From Spirometra erinaceieuropaei (taxonomy: Eukaryota; Platyhelminthes; Cestoda; Diphyllobothriidea; Diphyllobothriidae), in assembly GCA_902702965.1 (NCBI GenBank), contig CACRXP010000225.1:95902-159901 (forward strand): a stretch of 64,000 bases of DNA, written 5' to 3'. Of this stretch, positions 35,116-45,862 are shown in pieces. The translations under genes were made by a program, and so were the position numbers. How positions within the stretch are numbered: position 1 is the first letter of the stretch; every line of letters starts with the position of its first letter. The notes under the pieces are model-generated. The model was not told the DNA's origin. It made no database searches and was given only the letters and a program-made list of their open reading frames with translations.

Positions 35116-35401
35116 ACGGCAATTAACGACTCGGACTGACAAGCCACCACCGCATCGATTACAACCCCAGCGGTGATTGCGATAACTGGTAATTACAGTG
35201 CGCATACGGTTCCACGGCAGCCACGTACTATAAATACTGCACGCCTTGTGCCACCATCACCTTTATCTGCGAATGTCCCTGATGATATATTCGAGTGAGA
35301 ATCCGAAACGTCCGGCCAATAAATTTCTTGTTCCAGTGATCGCATTTTCATCTTCTGAACTGCTAACTGGAACTCGCCTGTTGGCTTCTACCAGCAATAC
35401 T
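35116..35401 (+). mobile_element. 5'-truncated Penelope-like 3' end with hammerhead
   Basis: Bounded by the AATACT duplication (35110-35115 and 35396-35401). The insert shows the usual order of a Penelope 3' terminus: ataaatactgcacgccttgt, the hammerhead motif, ccaataaatttc, then aactcgcctgttggcttcta at its end. Its length and the target duplication indicate insertion of a short, 5'-truncated copy. Confidence 0.7.
35275..35316 (+). ncRNA. Hammerhead motif, PLE family A (intact core)
   Basis: CUGAUGA (35279-35285), one extra U, stem II AUAUUC/GAAUCC (four pairs), GAAAC (35305-35309) and GUC (35310-35312) are all present. Stem I GUCC/CGGC has three pairs with a mismatch next to the cleavage site. 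Confidence 0.7.
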
Positions 35402-36303
35402 GATTATCTTGCGGTATAAACCCATAATATTTCGGACTCGACAGGATGTCAATTTTTGAATATATTGCTTTTCAACCTCTCGTAGAAACCGTACTCGATA
35501 AAAATGACTACTTAGGTAGCATTCACTTTTCCCATTGATTTTTGATGGTCTTGCAAATTCAAATATATCTTATAGAAAGCACAAACAAAAATATGCTTTC
35601 TTTTAATCTTTTGGTAGAGAATTACGTCATATTTATATTTCATACTCAAAAAGGGAGTATAATTAAGTCTTGAAAAGTTGTTTAATTGCCGAATAATTTC
35701 GAGCCTGATCAGTCTTTGCACTAGAGCTTAGTGATTTCAGTCTGCAAGGTGCATACATTCCACGTAAAGAAAGTCGCGTATTCTTCTATGCCTTCAAAAA
35801 GATATCATATAGGGTCCATAAAATTTTGCAATGGATGCGGACTATATTGTACATTTCGTGAGGAGCAGTGGTAAACGGACAGGTACGATGCTATATGACT
35901 GGACATCGTGCGGTCCTAAAAATGCTCTTAATTAAAAACTTTTTAAAACCTAATTATACTCCTTCTCCGAGTATAAAATATAAATATGACGTAATTCTAT
36001 ACCAAATGACTAAAAGAAAGCACATTTTTGTTTGTGGTTTCTATAAAATATATTTGAATTTGCAAGACCATCGAAAACCAATGAAAAAAGCGCATGCTAA
36101 TTAAGTAGTCATTTTTACCGAGTTTGGTTTCTACAGGAGGTTGAAAAGCAGTGCATTCAAAAGCTGACATCCTGCCGAGTCCAAAATATTATATGATTAT
36201 GCCTCAAGAGAATTAGTATTATTACTGCGCTTAAGTAATCCTTCCTAGTTGAAAACACATTTCAGAATTTCGGCCAACATTTCATGAGATCGGTCACTCA
36301 TCG

Positions 36304-37255
36304 TACATCACTAGGCCCCAGTGCTCGGCTGTACAACACAATAACTGTGGTCTTGACGATCGTAGCGCAAAAATGGGTGTGTGTACGTGTGGCGGTTCTT
36401 TCAGTGTGAAATCTTCCGCTCATGTGCACAGCAAAACGTCCTCAAACAGAATCGTCAGTAACGCGGAAGTGGCGTCTGACACCTAAACTCTGTGCTAACT
36501 ATGACCTACCGAGGGCACTTCGGAATGCTAGAAAACATCAACAATGCACTGTAATAGTCAATCGTGCTTGATTATATGGCGGCGTAAAACAACCTGTCAT
36601 TCTGCCTCGGGTAACAGTACGCAGTTTTCTACAAAAAACCACGGTTGTGGGTGCACCTCCTTGAAAAAAGCAGACGAGGGTGCTAGAAGAGCTGAACGGC
36701 TTCAGTCCAATCGAGATTCATGGTCGAGAAAAAAAGTAGCCTTGCTAAGATCTGGTCGCCATGCGACTGCCTGCCATCGTCCTAGATCGATCTGCAGGTC
36801 AAAACCAGAGGGACGTTTTTGGGTGCTGTAACCTAGTCGGTAAAAAAGCCCCACAGGCTAATTAATGAAATCTGCTCTGGTGACTAAGTAGTTCGGATTC
36901 ATGTCAAAAACGAGACCGATTGATTGGCAGCCACCAGAAAAAAAAATCATGAACACCCCCAGCTGAGCGAGAACAGTACAGCTGCCCAAAGCGACACCTG
37001 CGGCATTTCAGATGAGCATGTGACATGGTACCAAGTTGTTTTTCGTTCATCATCGACACCGGCAATGAAAGGCTAGAAATGCTGTCTCATCTCCCGCTAA
37101 GGACCGTTCGAGACGCCTGAAGGTCACCTAGCCTGAACAATGCACTTTTACGGGTAAAGGCTAGTTACTCATTCGATAGTTGCCTCCGTCAGGTCAGAAA
37201 AAATATGAACTGAATGAAGACGAATGTTCGAGTTCCAGGTGTATGTATAAGTAAA
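36304..37255. other. No recognised feature
   Basis: Only short open frames; no domain or repeat match noticed. Confidence 0.4.
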
Positions 37256-37293
37256 GAAGAAGGATGGTCGAGTACTGGAACATTTTGTTTATT

Positions 37294-37339
37294 GTTCTGA
37301 GCTTTGGAACTCGTGCAGGAGTCCATTGTCAGAGAAAGT
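37294..37339 (-). ncRNA. Hammerhead motif, family B
   Basis: On the - strand: UUCU/AGAA stem I (four Watson-Crick pairs), CUGACAA (core with G8 changed), extra U, stem II GGACUC/GAGUUC with CUGCAC loop, then CAAA-GCUC. Two core positions are altered, so it is probably inactive, but all three stems form. Confidence 0.65.
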
Positions 37340-37476
37340 AGCAGCAACAGAACAAGAGACATTTATAGGATCAATCGATTTATCGATTTGGCGCCGACAT
37401 ACAGACCTGCAGTCTTGCGTCGTCGCTCAATGATTGGCTTACACACCCATTAAATGTCTCTTGTTCTGTTGCTGCT

Positions 37477-37522
37477 ACTTTCTCTAACAATGGACTCCTG
37501 CACGAGTTCCAAAGCTCAGAAC
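37477..37522 (+). ncRNA. Hammerhead motif, family B
   Basis: Same as the - strand partner, with core CUAACAA and CAAA-GCUC. The changes look like G-to-A substitutions in the catalytic core; stems I and II remain fully paired. Confidence 0.65.
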
Positions 37523-37892
37523 AATAAACAAAAATGTTACAGTACTCGACAATCCTTCTTCTTTACTTATAAAATATGAAATGTCTGATGTCGCACACAA
37601 CATTTTCGCAGACCTATGCATTTCAAGTAGACCAAATTATGAATGTTGGAGGGTTGAACACTGGAATAAGTACCCCCTGACTGGAGATGGCCTCTTAACT
37701 CTAACACTAATCTCAACTCGGTCTTTGACCCCTCCCTGGAATTTCGCGCAAGTTCACCTGCAATATGGAAGGTACTTACCTCGGGTGGCGGCAAACTAGT
37801 TAAAAAGCTAGAAAAAACAAAATGGCAATAATCAGAAAAATATTTTGCGACCACACGATTGCATACGATACATTCTCATTAGGCTAGCACAT

Positions 37893-39791
37893 CTATGTGG
37901 AAACGGAGTCAAGTAAAACTTGTCTTGGCAGGGTGTCGGCTTTTGAGTGCACCTTCTTTCGACCTCCTGCAGAAACCACACTCGGCAAAAATGACTACTT
38001 AATTAGCATGCATTTTCCAGATTGATTTACGATGGTCTTGTAAATTCACATATATTTCATGTGAATATACACGAAATATGCCCTCTTTTGCTCGTTTGGC
38101 AGAAAATCACATCTTCTTCACAGTTTATACCCTAAAAGGATTATCGGCAGGATGGTAGTTGGTAGCCCTGCCCACTGATTCTGCAATTGTACCTACTGGC
38201 TCGATTTCGGTATCTGTGATAACGTTCTCATTATGTCTGGGGGAGGCACGCACAGAGGCCCTGCCAGGATGACCTTCTTCTTCATTTTAACCGCCCCGAG
38301 AACGGGGCGCTGCAGGACTGTCTATATAGACTCATTGTATTGCACCCCCACACGGAAATCTTAGGTAAAAGGCGAAAGATTTATCCTAAACGGATTATGA
38401 TTAATCATGCTTCCCATTATGCTTCTAGTTGCATGTGCGCACAGTATTACCTGATTCAGATTAATTGCATAGGTACTAGCCTAGGCGGTTTGGCGCGGGT
38501 CTCCGTTTCGTCGGTTTGCCTGCTTCCTTGGGTCTTTTTACTCCAGACCTCCAGTAGAGTCCGGTGCGATCGTGCACGAAAGGACAACCGACGCTCAGTT
38601 AGGGTGTCTACCGATACTCCATCCACTGCATCAGTCGTATTGACAGAGTGTTGCCCTCCACCCCCCGCCTTTACGAACAGCCCGGTTGTATTTGGTCGCA
38701 GGGATTTGGCTGAAAACTATGACGCCTTGTAAACGCCGCCATGGTCAGTTAACGATCCTTTCCTGCACTTCCAGTTTAAGGCACTACGGCACCCCCCCCG
38801 GGCGCTTCGACATTGCTGGGTTTGAACTGGCCGCACTTCACCTACCACATCGCGCACTTACTACCTCTTGGGTTCAGACTACAACAGCAAGGCGTCTCAT
38901 ACGTCAGTCAGACCCGAAGTGTTCACCTTCCTCGCATTTTTCGTCTTGTTTAAATTAGGTTTCCACTTTATCAGGATCGTCAATTCCAGGCATTCCCTAC
39001 AAGCGCCATTTACGCCTCCACTGATTTGCCCCACCCGTATAGCCCCTATTACCACCGGTCCCGTAAGACAGGTAGCTGGGAGTTTTCGGTACCGGGAGGG
39101 CTACCAACTACCATCTAACCGGATTATCATTCGGTTTTAAACAAGCTTCTAATTATGACGTTTTTTGAGACCGTGCGATGTCAATACATATGCATCGAGC
39201 ATGTCCGTTTCTCAGTGCTCCTCATGAAATGTACAACGCAGTCAGAATCCATTGCAAAATTTTATGAACTCTCTATAATATCCTCTTAAAGGCATAGAGG
39301 AATATATGGTTTTCCTTACGCGTAAAACATAACCCTGCAGACTGAAGTCGCTAAACGCTAATGCAACGGCTGATCAGGCTCGGAATTATTCGGAAATTGG
39401 GAAAATTTTTCAAATCCTCAATATGCATTTTTTTCGGGGTATAAAATGTGAAAACAATGTGATTTCCCACGAAACCAGTAAAAGAAAGCATATTTTTGCG
39501 CATGATTTCTACGAATGATGTGTGAATTTACAGGACCGTCGTAAATCAATTTGAAAAATGCATGCAAATTTAGTAGTCTTTTTTTACCGAGTGTGGCTTT
39601 TGCAGGGGGTCGAAAGAAGGTGCATTCAAAAAGCCGACATCCTAAAAAGTCGGAAATACTATGGGATTATCCCGCATGATAGTGAATATTACGACCCCGC
39701 CTTAGTAATCCTTCCTAATCGAAAACGCATTTCAGGATTTTGGCCAACATTTAATGAGATCGCCAAGTACTCTATGTGGAAACGGAGTCAA
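37893..39791. mobile_element. Foldback element copy 3, outer left end lost, with nested TIR element
   Basis: The left arm remainder (about 37925-38145) and the right part (39129-39767) match the foldback family. About 190 bp of the outer left arm is missing. The sequence CTATGTGGAAACGGAGTCAA flanks the element as an exact 20-bp direct repeat (37893-37912 and 39772-39791). A TIR element occupies 38146-39120. The right outer end is degraded after gagatcg. Confidence 0.65.
38146..39120. mobile_element. Non-autonomous TIR element with 8-bp target duplication
   Basis: GGATTATC occurs at 38138-38145 and again at 39121-39128. The termini are inverted: GATGGTAGTTGGTAGCCCT near the left end and its complement AGGGCTACCAACTACCATC at the right, beginning GG and ending CC. 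An 8-bp duplication fits hAT, P or Merlin elements; GG...CC ends favour Merlin, but this is a guess. Interior frames (such as 38340-38732) have no transposase motif. Part of the interior (around accaccggtcccgtaagaca) matches the dispersed repeat at 3290 and 14095. Confidence 0.7.
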
Positions 39792-40197
39792 ATACAACAT
39801 TTTAGGATTAAAGTTCGTCTTAAAACACAGGTAAAATGTGGGAATATGGGGAGGGGGTGAATAAGAGTCAATGTCCGGGGCGGGGTGAGAGTGGAAGGGC
39901 GCGGAGAGTTGCATGTTCTTGGTCAACTTTTGAAGACGGTAAGCGCGGGGCCTGAACGAGGTTCTTCTGCGCATACAAGACCGGTTTTCGTAACCCGATA
40001 CCACTGGTTTTTGCTATTTTTAACAAACGTCAGCCCAGACCTTATAAATCACGCGAAAAGCCTCATTGGAGTCTACACGATGTCCGGGATCAGGGCGAGA
40101 ATGGCCCTGTTTGTGCTCCTGGCTTCGCCATTTCTCAGACATGCCGGGAGGTGTTCACGTATTCTTGTGGATAGGCGTCGATTCTTGCGAGTGATAT
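39792..40197 (-). pseudogene. Penelope-like GIY-YIG fragment
   Basis: The - strand reads RRLSTRIREHLPACLRNGEA, then AILA, a frameshift, DIV and, after a stop, further matching text (RVTKTGLVCAEE against LRKPILCAQNN of the 16.5-kb copy). It is a frameshifted copy of the GIY-YIG fragments at 16535-16890 and 48859-49320, and it abuts the right end of foldback copy 3. Confidence 0.6.
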
Positions 40198-40937
40198 AAC
40201 CTACTCAACAGGGGCAAGCGTTGAAGTCTGGTAGCGCTCATTTACGAACCAATCAAATAAGGAAATGGGGAGCTCACGGCCGAGACACAGTTGGACTGCT
40301 AACAGTCGTGTACATGCAGTGCAGGGCTCTGTTTTTGAACTACTGCAGCCACGCCTTGCAGTTGTGCAGGTAAATTGCGATTTACGACTCGCCAGATGCG
40401 CCTACTGAAGTCCGTTGGACTTTTGCATTTCAATTTTAATACAGGAAGTTTGCGATCGGTAACACCTCAAAACCCTGACAGAGCCCAAAATTCTGGTGAG
40501 TTTGAGCTCTTTTTTTGAACCGGACAGGAAGAAATGGGAAATTTACGCAGCCAGAACACATTTGCCGGGAAACACAGTCGAGAATTCGACCCTCCCTCGG
40601 ATTTAGTTGCTAATGTGGATGTAGAATTGAGACGTTTGCTTTTACACACAGGCGGGCTTGTTCAGAGTAAAGTTACTGAAATTACCTTCACTCAGGTCGT
40701 TTGAATCTAACTTAATCAAATTTCTATCAGCATCTAACCACGTCCAGGTCAGCGGACACTTTCTGCTGTGGCATTGATAGATATGTTTGTGAGAGAAGAT
40801 GGAAGTTGGAGCATACTTCGGCTTATAAGGCGTAAGATCCTTTGCCTTAGGGGCAACCGTCAGATGCGTTAACAGTTGCAGGCGACTTATTGGATACGAA
40901 TTAACTTCGCTTCCAATTGGTAGGAGAGAGCTACCTA
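40198..40937. other. No recognised feature
   Basis: Only short open frames and no domain similarity. Confidence 0.4.
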
Positions 40938-41914
40938 CAGTAGGTGGGCTAACTCATGAAATGGCGGCCGAAATTTCGAAATGCGTTATCGTCTCGAAAA
41001 GATTCATTAAGTATGGTTGTAAAACTAAGCATCGTCCAGCATAAGTCTATAATGATCCTGTTACCGCAGGATGCCTTCTTGCAAATGAACTTATTTCCGA
41101 CTACATGCAAGATCTATACTATGTAAAAGTGACTACTTAAGTGGCATGCAATTTTCTCATTGATTTTCGATGTCCTTAAAAGTTCAGTTATATTTCATGA
41201 AAAAATATATAAAGCTATTCATTCTTTTATTTATTCGATAGATAATTACATCTTTTTTCAATTTTATGTCCGAAGGAGAACTATAATTCGGTTTCAAAAA
41301 GTTTCTAGTTGTGAGATTTTTTAATACCCTGAAATGGCCGTTCATAAAACGTCATGTATCTGCATTTACCGATGTGGCTTGGATCAAATCAACTGCTTAG
41401 TTTTATGAACCCCATATGGTTTTCTCTTAATACCCGTAGAGAAATGTATGGTTTTCCATACACGGAAAATATACGGCTTGTAGTTTTGAAACGCAGAATG
41501 CAAGTATAACAGCACGTCGGGTTCAGACTTATTCGGGAATAAGAAACGGTTTTGAAAACCATATTATACTCTTCTTTTGAGTATAAAATTGGAAGAAGAC
41601 GTAATTTTCTGCCGAATAAGAGAAAGAATGAATATTTTTATGCATGTTTTCCATGGAATATAATTGAGTTTTTAAGGGCATCGAAAATCAGTGAGAAAAT
41701 TGCGTGCTACTTAAGTAGTCATTGTTTGCAGAGTGTAGTTGTTGCATGCAGTCGGAAATAAGTTCATTCGAAAGCCGGCATCCTATGGCTACTGAATCAT
41801 TATAGAACTATGCTGCATGATGATTAGTTTCACAACCCTTCTTAATTAATCTTTTCAAAACGGGAACGCATTTCGGAAGTTCGGTTGACATTTCATGAGT
41901 TAGCTCACCTACTG
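40938..41914. mobile_element. Foldback element copy 4 (subfamily B, uninterrupted)
   Basis: The ends cagtaggtgggctaactcat and gagttagctcacctactg are flanked by TA (40936-40937 and 41915-41916). The 977-bp element has complementary arms and a non-coding centre. It shares internal order with copies 1-3 but different outer ~15 bp, defining a second subfamily with copy 5. Confidence 0.8.
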
Positions 41915-41916
41915 TA

Positions 41917-43780
41917 GATTTTAGGTGAGCGCTTAGCACGTCACAAAATCTTCAATAATTAGGTCTGGTTACGTACAAAGCAGTTTTCCGCAGCAGGTCA
42001 GTGAAGATATACGATGTCAAATCCCACACACACAACAGGTCTCGCAACTGTGCCCCCAAAATCGCCGAAGTTTAGGGACTTTCAAGAGGTGGAGGCGGTG
42101 GCAGGCTGTCTAAAATCGGAAAGCAAGTCAAATGACAGCGTTTAAGGGCTGCAGCCACCTCGCACGCTCCCATTTGCGCTCGTTTAAGGGAGATTACAAT
42201 TGGGAGATTGGAGACTCGAACAGCCTCAAAGGCGTTTACACGAGACGCGGCCGAATTGCTGGCGACCGGACGCGTGCTGGGATGCTTTGCCTCCGATGGC
42301 CGCGCAAATTGATTGAGATTGCCAATCCGCACGGCGCGCATACTGCGGTCTGGTCAAATCTTGTGTTTCGACTGAAGGCGATAGTACGTCAGCCATTTGA
42401 TAGAGCCTGAAATTTCAATGATTTTGAGCCTTTAGTAGACCGGAATATTGGGAACTGGCATAGGCACGAAATATTTGTTACGAATTAGGGCTTACAATTC
42501 AATCTCGCCGACTCTCATCCTAATGCATACACAGATTTGAAGTATTTGGCCACATGTACTGTGAGGCGTGTTCACATCAGAGTTATGGGCATAACTTCAC
42601 TCATGCCATCGCAATACAGCTCATCCCACCCTATCCAGTACCTAAATATCTGCCGTCCAGTGCACACCATTTGATTTACGCGAGAGGGAGAAGTTGGATC
42701 AGACTCCGGTTTTTAAGGTGTAGGTTCCTTTATCCCAGTGAGACTTAAGTGCAACTGCAACTTCTGTCAAAGCCTGTTGGCAGTTGTAATTCGAAGGCAA
42801 ATTAACTCTTCTTCCAGTTAGCAGAGGTGAGTTACTTTGAGTCGTTTGACAGCCTTCTTCTGAAGAGGAGACGATCATGGACACCGTATGTACGCAATGC
42901 TGACGTTTTGCAAGTAGACCAGCCTCCCTCATTGGACGCCATCCAAGACTCCAAATACTTTGACCAGAGAAGAGACCGCATGGCCAGATGATGAATCTCA
43001 AGACACGGCACACCTGTGAGAAGTCCATTCGGCAGTGCGTGCTGACCCCTACGATTGCAGTGAGACGAGGCAGACATCGAAGCGGAACCTAGCAATTACG
43101 TAAGTACGGGAATAATTGTGCTGCAGGGATCAACTGGCGCCGGTATCCCCTGGTCCCCACGAGGCCAATCTCAATGGGTGTGATGCGCCACGAAAGGGAG
43201 AATAGCAACCCCCTGTCCCCCCTCGCCCCCCACCACCCCCAGCCGGAATCTGCGGCCATGTCATATATATGGATTTACCCAGTTGCTGACACGATGCCGG
43301 AGCTAACAGTGCCGACAAATACCGAGAAGAATGTTGGAGTGGTCTACGATACCGGCGGTTTGTTTGCTTTTGGGCAGCTAAAGCAATGAGGAAATAGGCA
43401 TTTTTAAGTATTAAAAACATCTGCAAGGCGAAGGAGAGAATGAGGCAGTCATTGGCACGGGAGGCAACTCCGCGACGCAAATGTTATTGGTGCATGACTG
43501 GGCGGTAAGACATCTAAGGTAAAGAAGGCGTGGTCGACACAGAAATATCGGACGACATTTCTGTATACGTTCTCGCGCAGACTCAACCTACTTAAGAAGG
43601 CCTGCGTCAATGAGATGCAAGAACTAATTATAAGTGGATTACTACACTATGATAGACTGCTCTTGGAGCGTGCAGCCATCCACAAATTCGAATCAATCTT
43701 ATTCGCGAAAATATCCCCACTTCAGTTATTTACGTTCTACCAAATAAACTAACACGTTAAATAACGTAATATTACTTGTA
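41917..43780. other. No recognised feature
   Basis: Both strands have short frames; none is recognisable. A C-rich tract occurs at about 43212-43243. Confidence 0.4.
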
Positions 43781-43784
43781 TTAT

Positions 43785-44300
43785 GGGCAGAATGCTATTA
43801 CCGACAAAGACAAGGGAGACTGGAGTGGCCATTTCTGGCTTATTAGCCGTTGTCAGCCAGTCATACCAAACCACGAAGTGTGGAATACCCAAGGCTCGAA
43901 ATCGTGACCTGTTAGTTAGAAGTCCACGCCCCTAGCCACTGAGCCACAAGCTCGTTGTCCTGTCGGTTTCGATCGGGAATGGTAGGGGACGCCCACCGGT
44001 CGTTCTTACTGAACTCACTCGTTCCGTTTTGCCCTACGGGCTCTCCGTCTAGCCCAACCAGCAGCCGCACAGCGGCACATGATATAGGCAGAATGCTATT
44101 ACCGACAACGATAAGGGAGACTAGAATGGCCATTTCTGGCTTATTAGCCGTCGTCAGCCAGTCATACCCAACCCCGAAGTGTGGGACACCCGAGGTAAAA
44201 GCATTCTGCCTATATCATGCGCCACTGTGCGGCTGCTGGTTGGGTTCGAGAGAGAGTCCGTAAGGCACAACGGAACGAGTGAGTTCCGTAAGAACGATCG
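43785..44300. repeat. Cluster of SINE-like units with tRNA-Arg(UCU)-like head
   Basis: Units share the words gaatgctattaccgacaa, atggccatttctggcttatt and cagccagtcataccca with 5960-6345. On the - strand at about 43880-43955, TGGCTCAGTGGCTAGGGG (A-box-like), GGACTTCTAAC (anticodon arm, TCT) and GGTCACGATTTCGAGCC (B-box-like) follow in tRNA order. The second half forms an inverted pair around 44190. Confidence 0.6.
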
Positions 44301-44690
44301 GTGAGCGCCGCCTACGATTACTTGTAATAGTTATTTCATGTCTTCAATTCTCTTGAAATCGTTCATTATTCGTTCCGAACTTTGGTTCATCCATCTGTGC
44401 CGATTTGCTACCGATTAGTAATGTTTCGTAACTTCGGACCCATTTCATGAGTTGGGTCACATACTATGCCACCGCCTTGTTTTCTGTGTTCATGTGTAAT
44501 GAAGTATGATCTGCTTCAGTCGCATTATTTACATTTGGACTAGAACACTTTTTATTGACTTGGTAACCTGTCCAGTCGTAAGTACGGGCCCCCTAAAAGT
44601 ATGTGTTCGATCCTTGTTCCTTTTCCACGGGTTTTCTATGCTCCCTGGCATCCTTCAATCAGCGCCCATCCCTTTGCGCCCTGTTTTACC
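44301..44690. other. No recognised feature
   Basis: No open frame of note except one of 85 codons at 44506-44763 without a domain, which overlaps a Penelope end. Confidence 0.35.
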
Positions 44691-44694
44691 GTCG

Positions 44695-44830
44695 TATCAC
44701 ATGCAAGCACTGGTCTTTGAAGAAGGAGACAGGATCGCTGGGACAAGAGCTTTATTAGCCTGACGTTTCGGATTCCTGCTCGAACCCATCATCAGAGACA
44801 AAAGCAGACACTGGTCCTCCTGTTGTCCCT
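44695..44830 (-). mobile_element. Penelope-like 3' end fragment
   Basis: On the - strand it holds the hammerhead motif at 44758-44799 followed by taataaagctcttgtcccag, cgatcctgtctccttcttca, the conserved tail that follows the motif in the other copies. No coding part is attached. Confidence 0.6.
44758..44799 (-). ncRNA. Hammerhead motif, PLE family A (best copy)
   Basis: All elements are intact on the - strand: stem I GUCU/AGGC (one G-U), core CUGAUGA, one extra U before stem II, stem II GGGUUC/GAAUCC (six pairs with one G-U) closed by GAGCAG, GAAAC, a two-pair stem III (A-U, C-G) without loop nucleotides, and GUC at the cleavage site. The total is 42 nt. Such minimal stem III hammerheads may need a dimer to cleave. 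Confidence 0.75.
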
Positions 44831-44884
44831 ACCACACTGAGTGTTTATCTGGTTCAGCAGGACACCTTGGCCAATTGGCATTAA

Positions 44885-45169
44885 ATACCACCGACAATTC
44901 GACCGTCGTGACCGACGATGTACACCGTGTGCCCCGCAGCAGAGTGAAAGTAGGTACGGTGACTTCGGGATGAATTAGTGATAGTAGGCTCGCGCAGCCT
45001 CTACCATGCCCTCTCCATCTCCCCCACCTGAACCCGGTTTCAGGCCATAGTGCAGAAGATCGTAAGTGGGAGAAGGCGCGGGTGGCTGGTACGGCCGAAC
45101 CTGCACCTAGGCTAATGACCACACCCCCTGATCCACAACGAACACGTGACCACCACCACGACCACGACC

Positions 45170-45213
<44 letters not shown>

Positions 45214-45310
45214 CACCACCACCACCACCACCACCACCACCACCACTGTTGTGGCTATTGCTGCCAATGTTACTGCTGATTTCACTGCTTCTGATACTGC
45301 CACGAGTGAT
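44885..45310 (+). repeat. Repeat unit D copy with GAC/CAC expansion
   Basis: The D signature (aattcgaccgtcgtgaccga, gatgtacaccgtgtgc, cctctaccatgccctctcc, gaacccggtttcaggcc) leads to 14 GAC triplets (45172-45213) and 11 CAC triplets (45214-45246) at the position where other copies have CAG/CAA. Confidence 0.65.
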
Positions 45311-45511
45311 TAATTATTATTATTATTTTCAGAGAGCAATTCACGCAAGTTAATGGGAGGATGCAGACAATTCGACATCGTACAATGAAACAAATGACTT
45401 GAGAGCATCTTCCCGGCAGTCAGTTCTGTTATCCCCCCTTCTAGTAACCACATTCCAATTGAGTGTCTAGCTGATTTCTGCGGTAAAATTCTCACCAGTT
45501 TTTAGCGCCTT

Positions 45512-45625
45512 CTGTAGATGGGTTTGACGGTGCTGCTGACTCATTGGTGTCTGACTTGTCGACCTCGCGTGATATGCATTTAGGTGTGCCAGCCTGGTGT
45601 CCAGTCAGAGGTGTTAGTCAGTGCT
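45512..45625 (-). repeat. Inverted paralogue of the (CAG)n flank at 29.4-29.8 kb
   Basis: Contains the complements of the flanks of the 29515-29772 tract (gtagatgggttt, ggtgtctgacttg, gtgccagcctggtgtc, agtcagaggtgttagtcagt) but just two CTG triplets at 45532-45538. Confidence 0.65.
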
Positions 45626-45785
45626 GTGTTTCTGGCTGGAAGGGAGGACGATGAATAAGCTCGTCAGCTCTGCTGTCTCAGTACTCTTCGCTGGCAAGAC
45701 ACGGGAAGAGGAACCACCCCCGGGAATACAGGTGGGCTTGCGCTACATTCCAGGATGGACACCTTTCCCCCCGTCCCATCACTGG

Positions 45786-45862
45786 CCCCAAATAATAACT
45801 TTAGCTCTAATTCTGACCCAAACCCTAGCCCTAACCGTAACCCCAACACTAACTCTAATCTT
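45786..45862. repeat. Degenerate telomere-like tract
   Basis: Words such as tgacccaaaccctagcccta and accgtaaccccaacactaac in succession. Confidence 0.55.

Larger units (their letters stand above)
35027..36303. mobile_element. Foldback element copy 2 (TA-flanked, subfamily A)
   Basis: The ends cagggaatggccgatctcat and atgagatcggtcactcatcg are flanked by TA (35025-35026 and 36304-36305). The arms are complementary apart from a 286-bp insertion in the left arm (35116-35401) flanked by the 6-bp duplication AATACT. Removing one AATACT and the insert restores the arm to match the right one. The centre is non-coding. Confidence 0.8.
37256..37575. mobile_element. Inverted pair of family B hammerhead ends
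   Basis: The arms 37256-37372 and about 37450-37568 are near-exact reverse complements (for example agacatttat/ttaaatgtct and gtactggaaca/tgttacagtac) around a ~75-bp spacer. Each arm carries a family B hammerhead motif. The arrangement is two element ends pointing away from each other with no coding DNA left between. Confidence 0.7.

Noticed and set aside
45082..45279. Asp/His-rich small protein
   Set aside because: Product of GAC and CAC triplet runs in a repeat unit.
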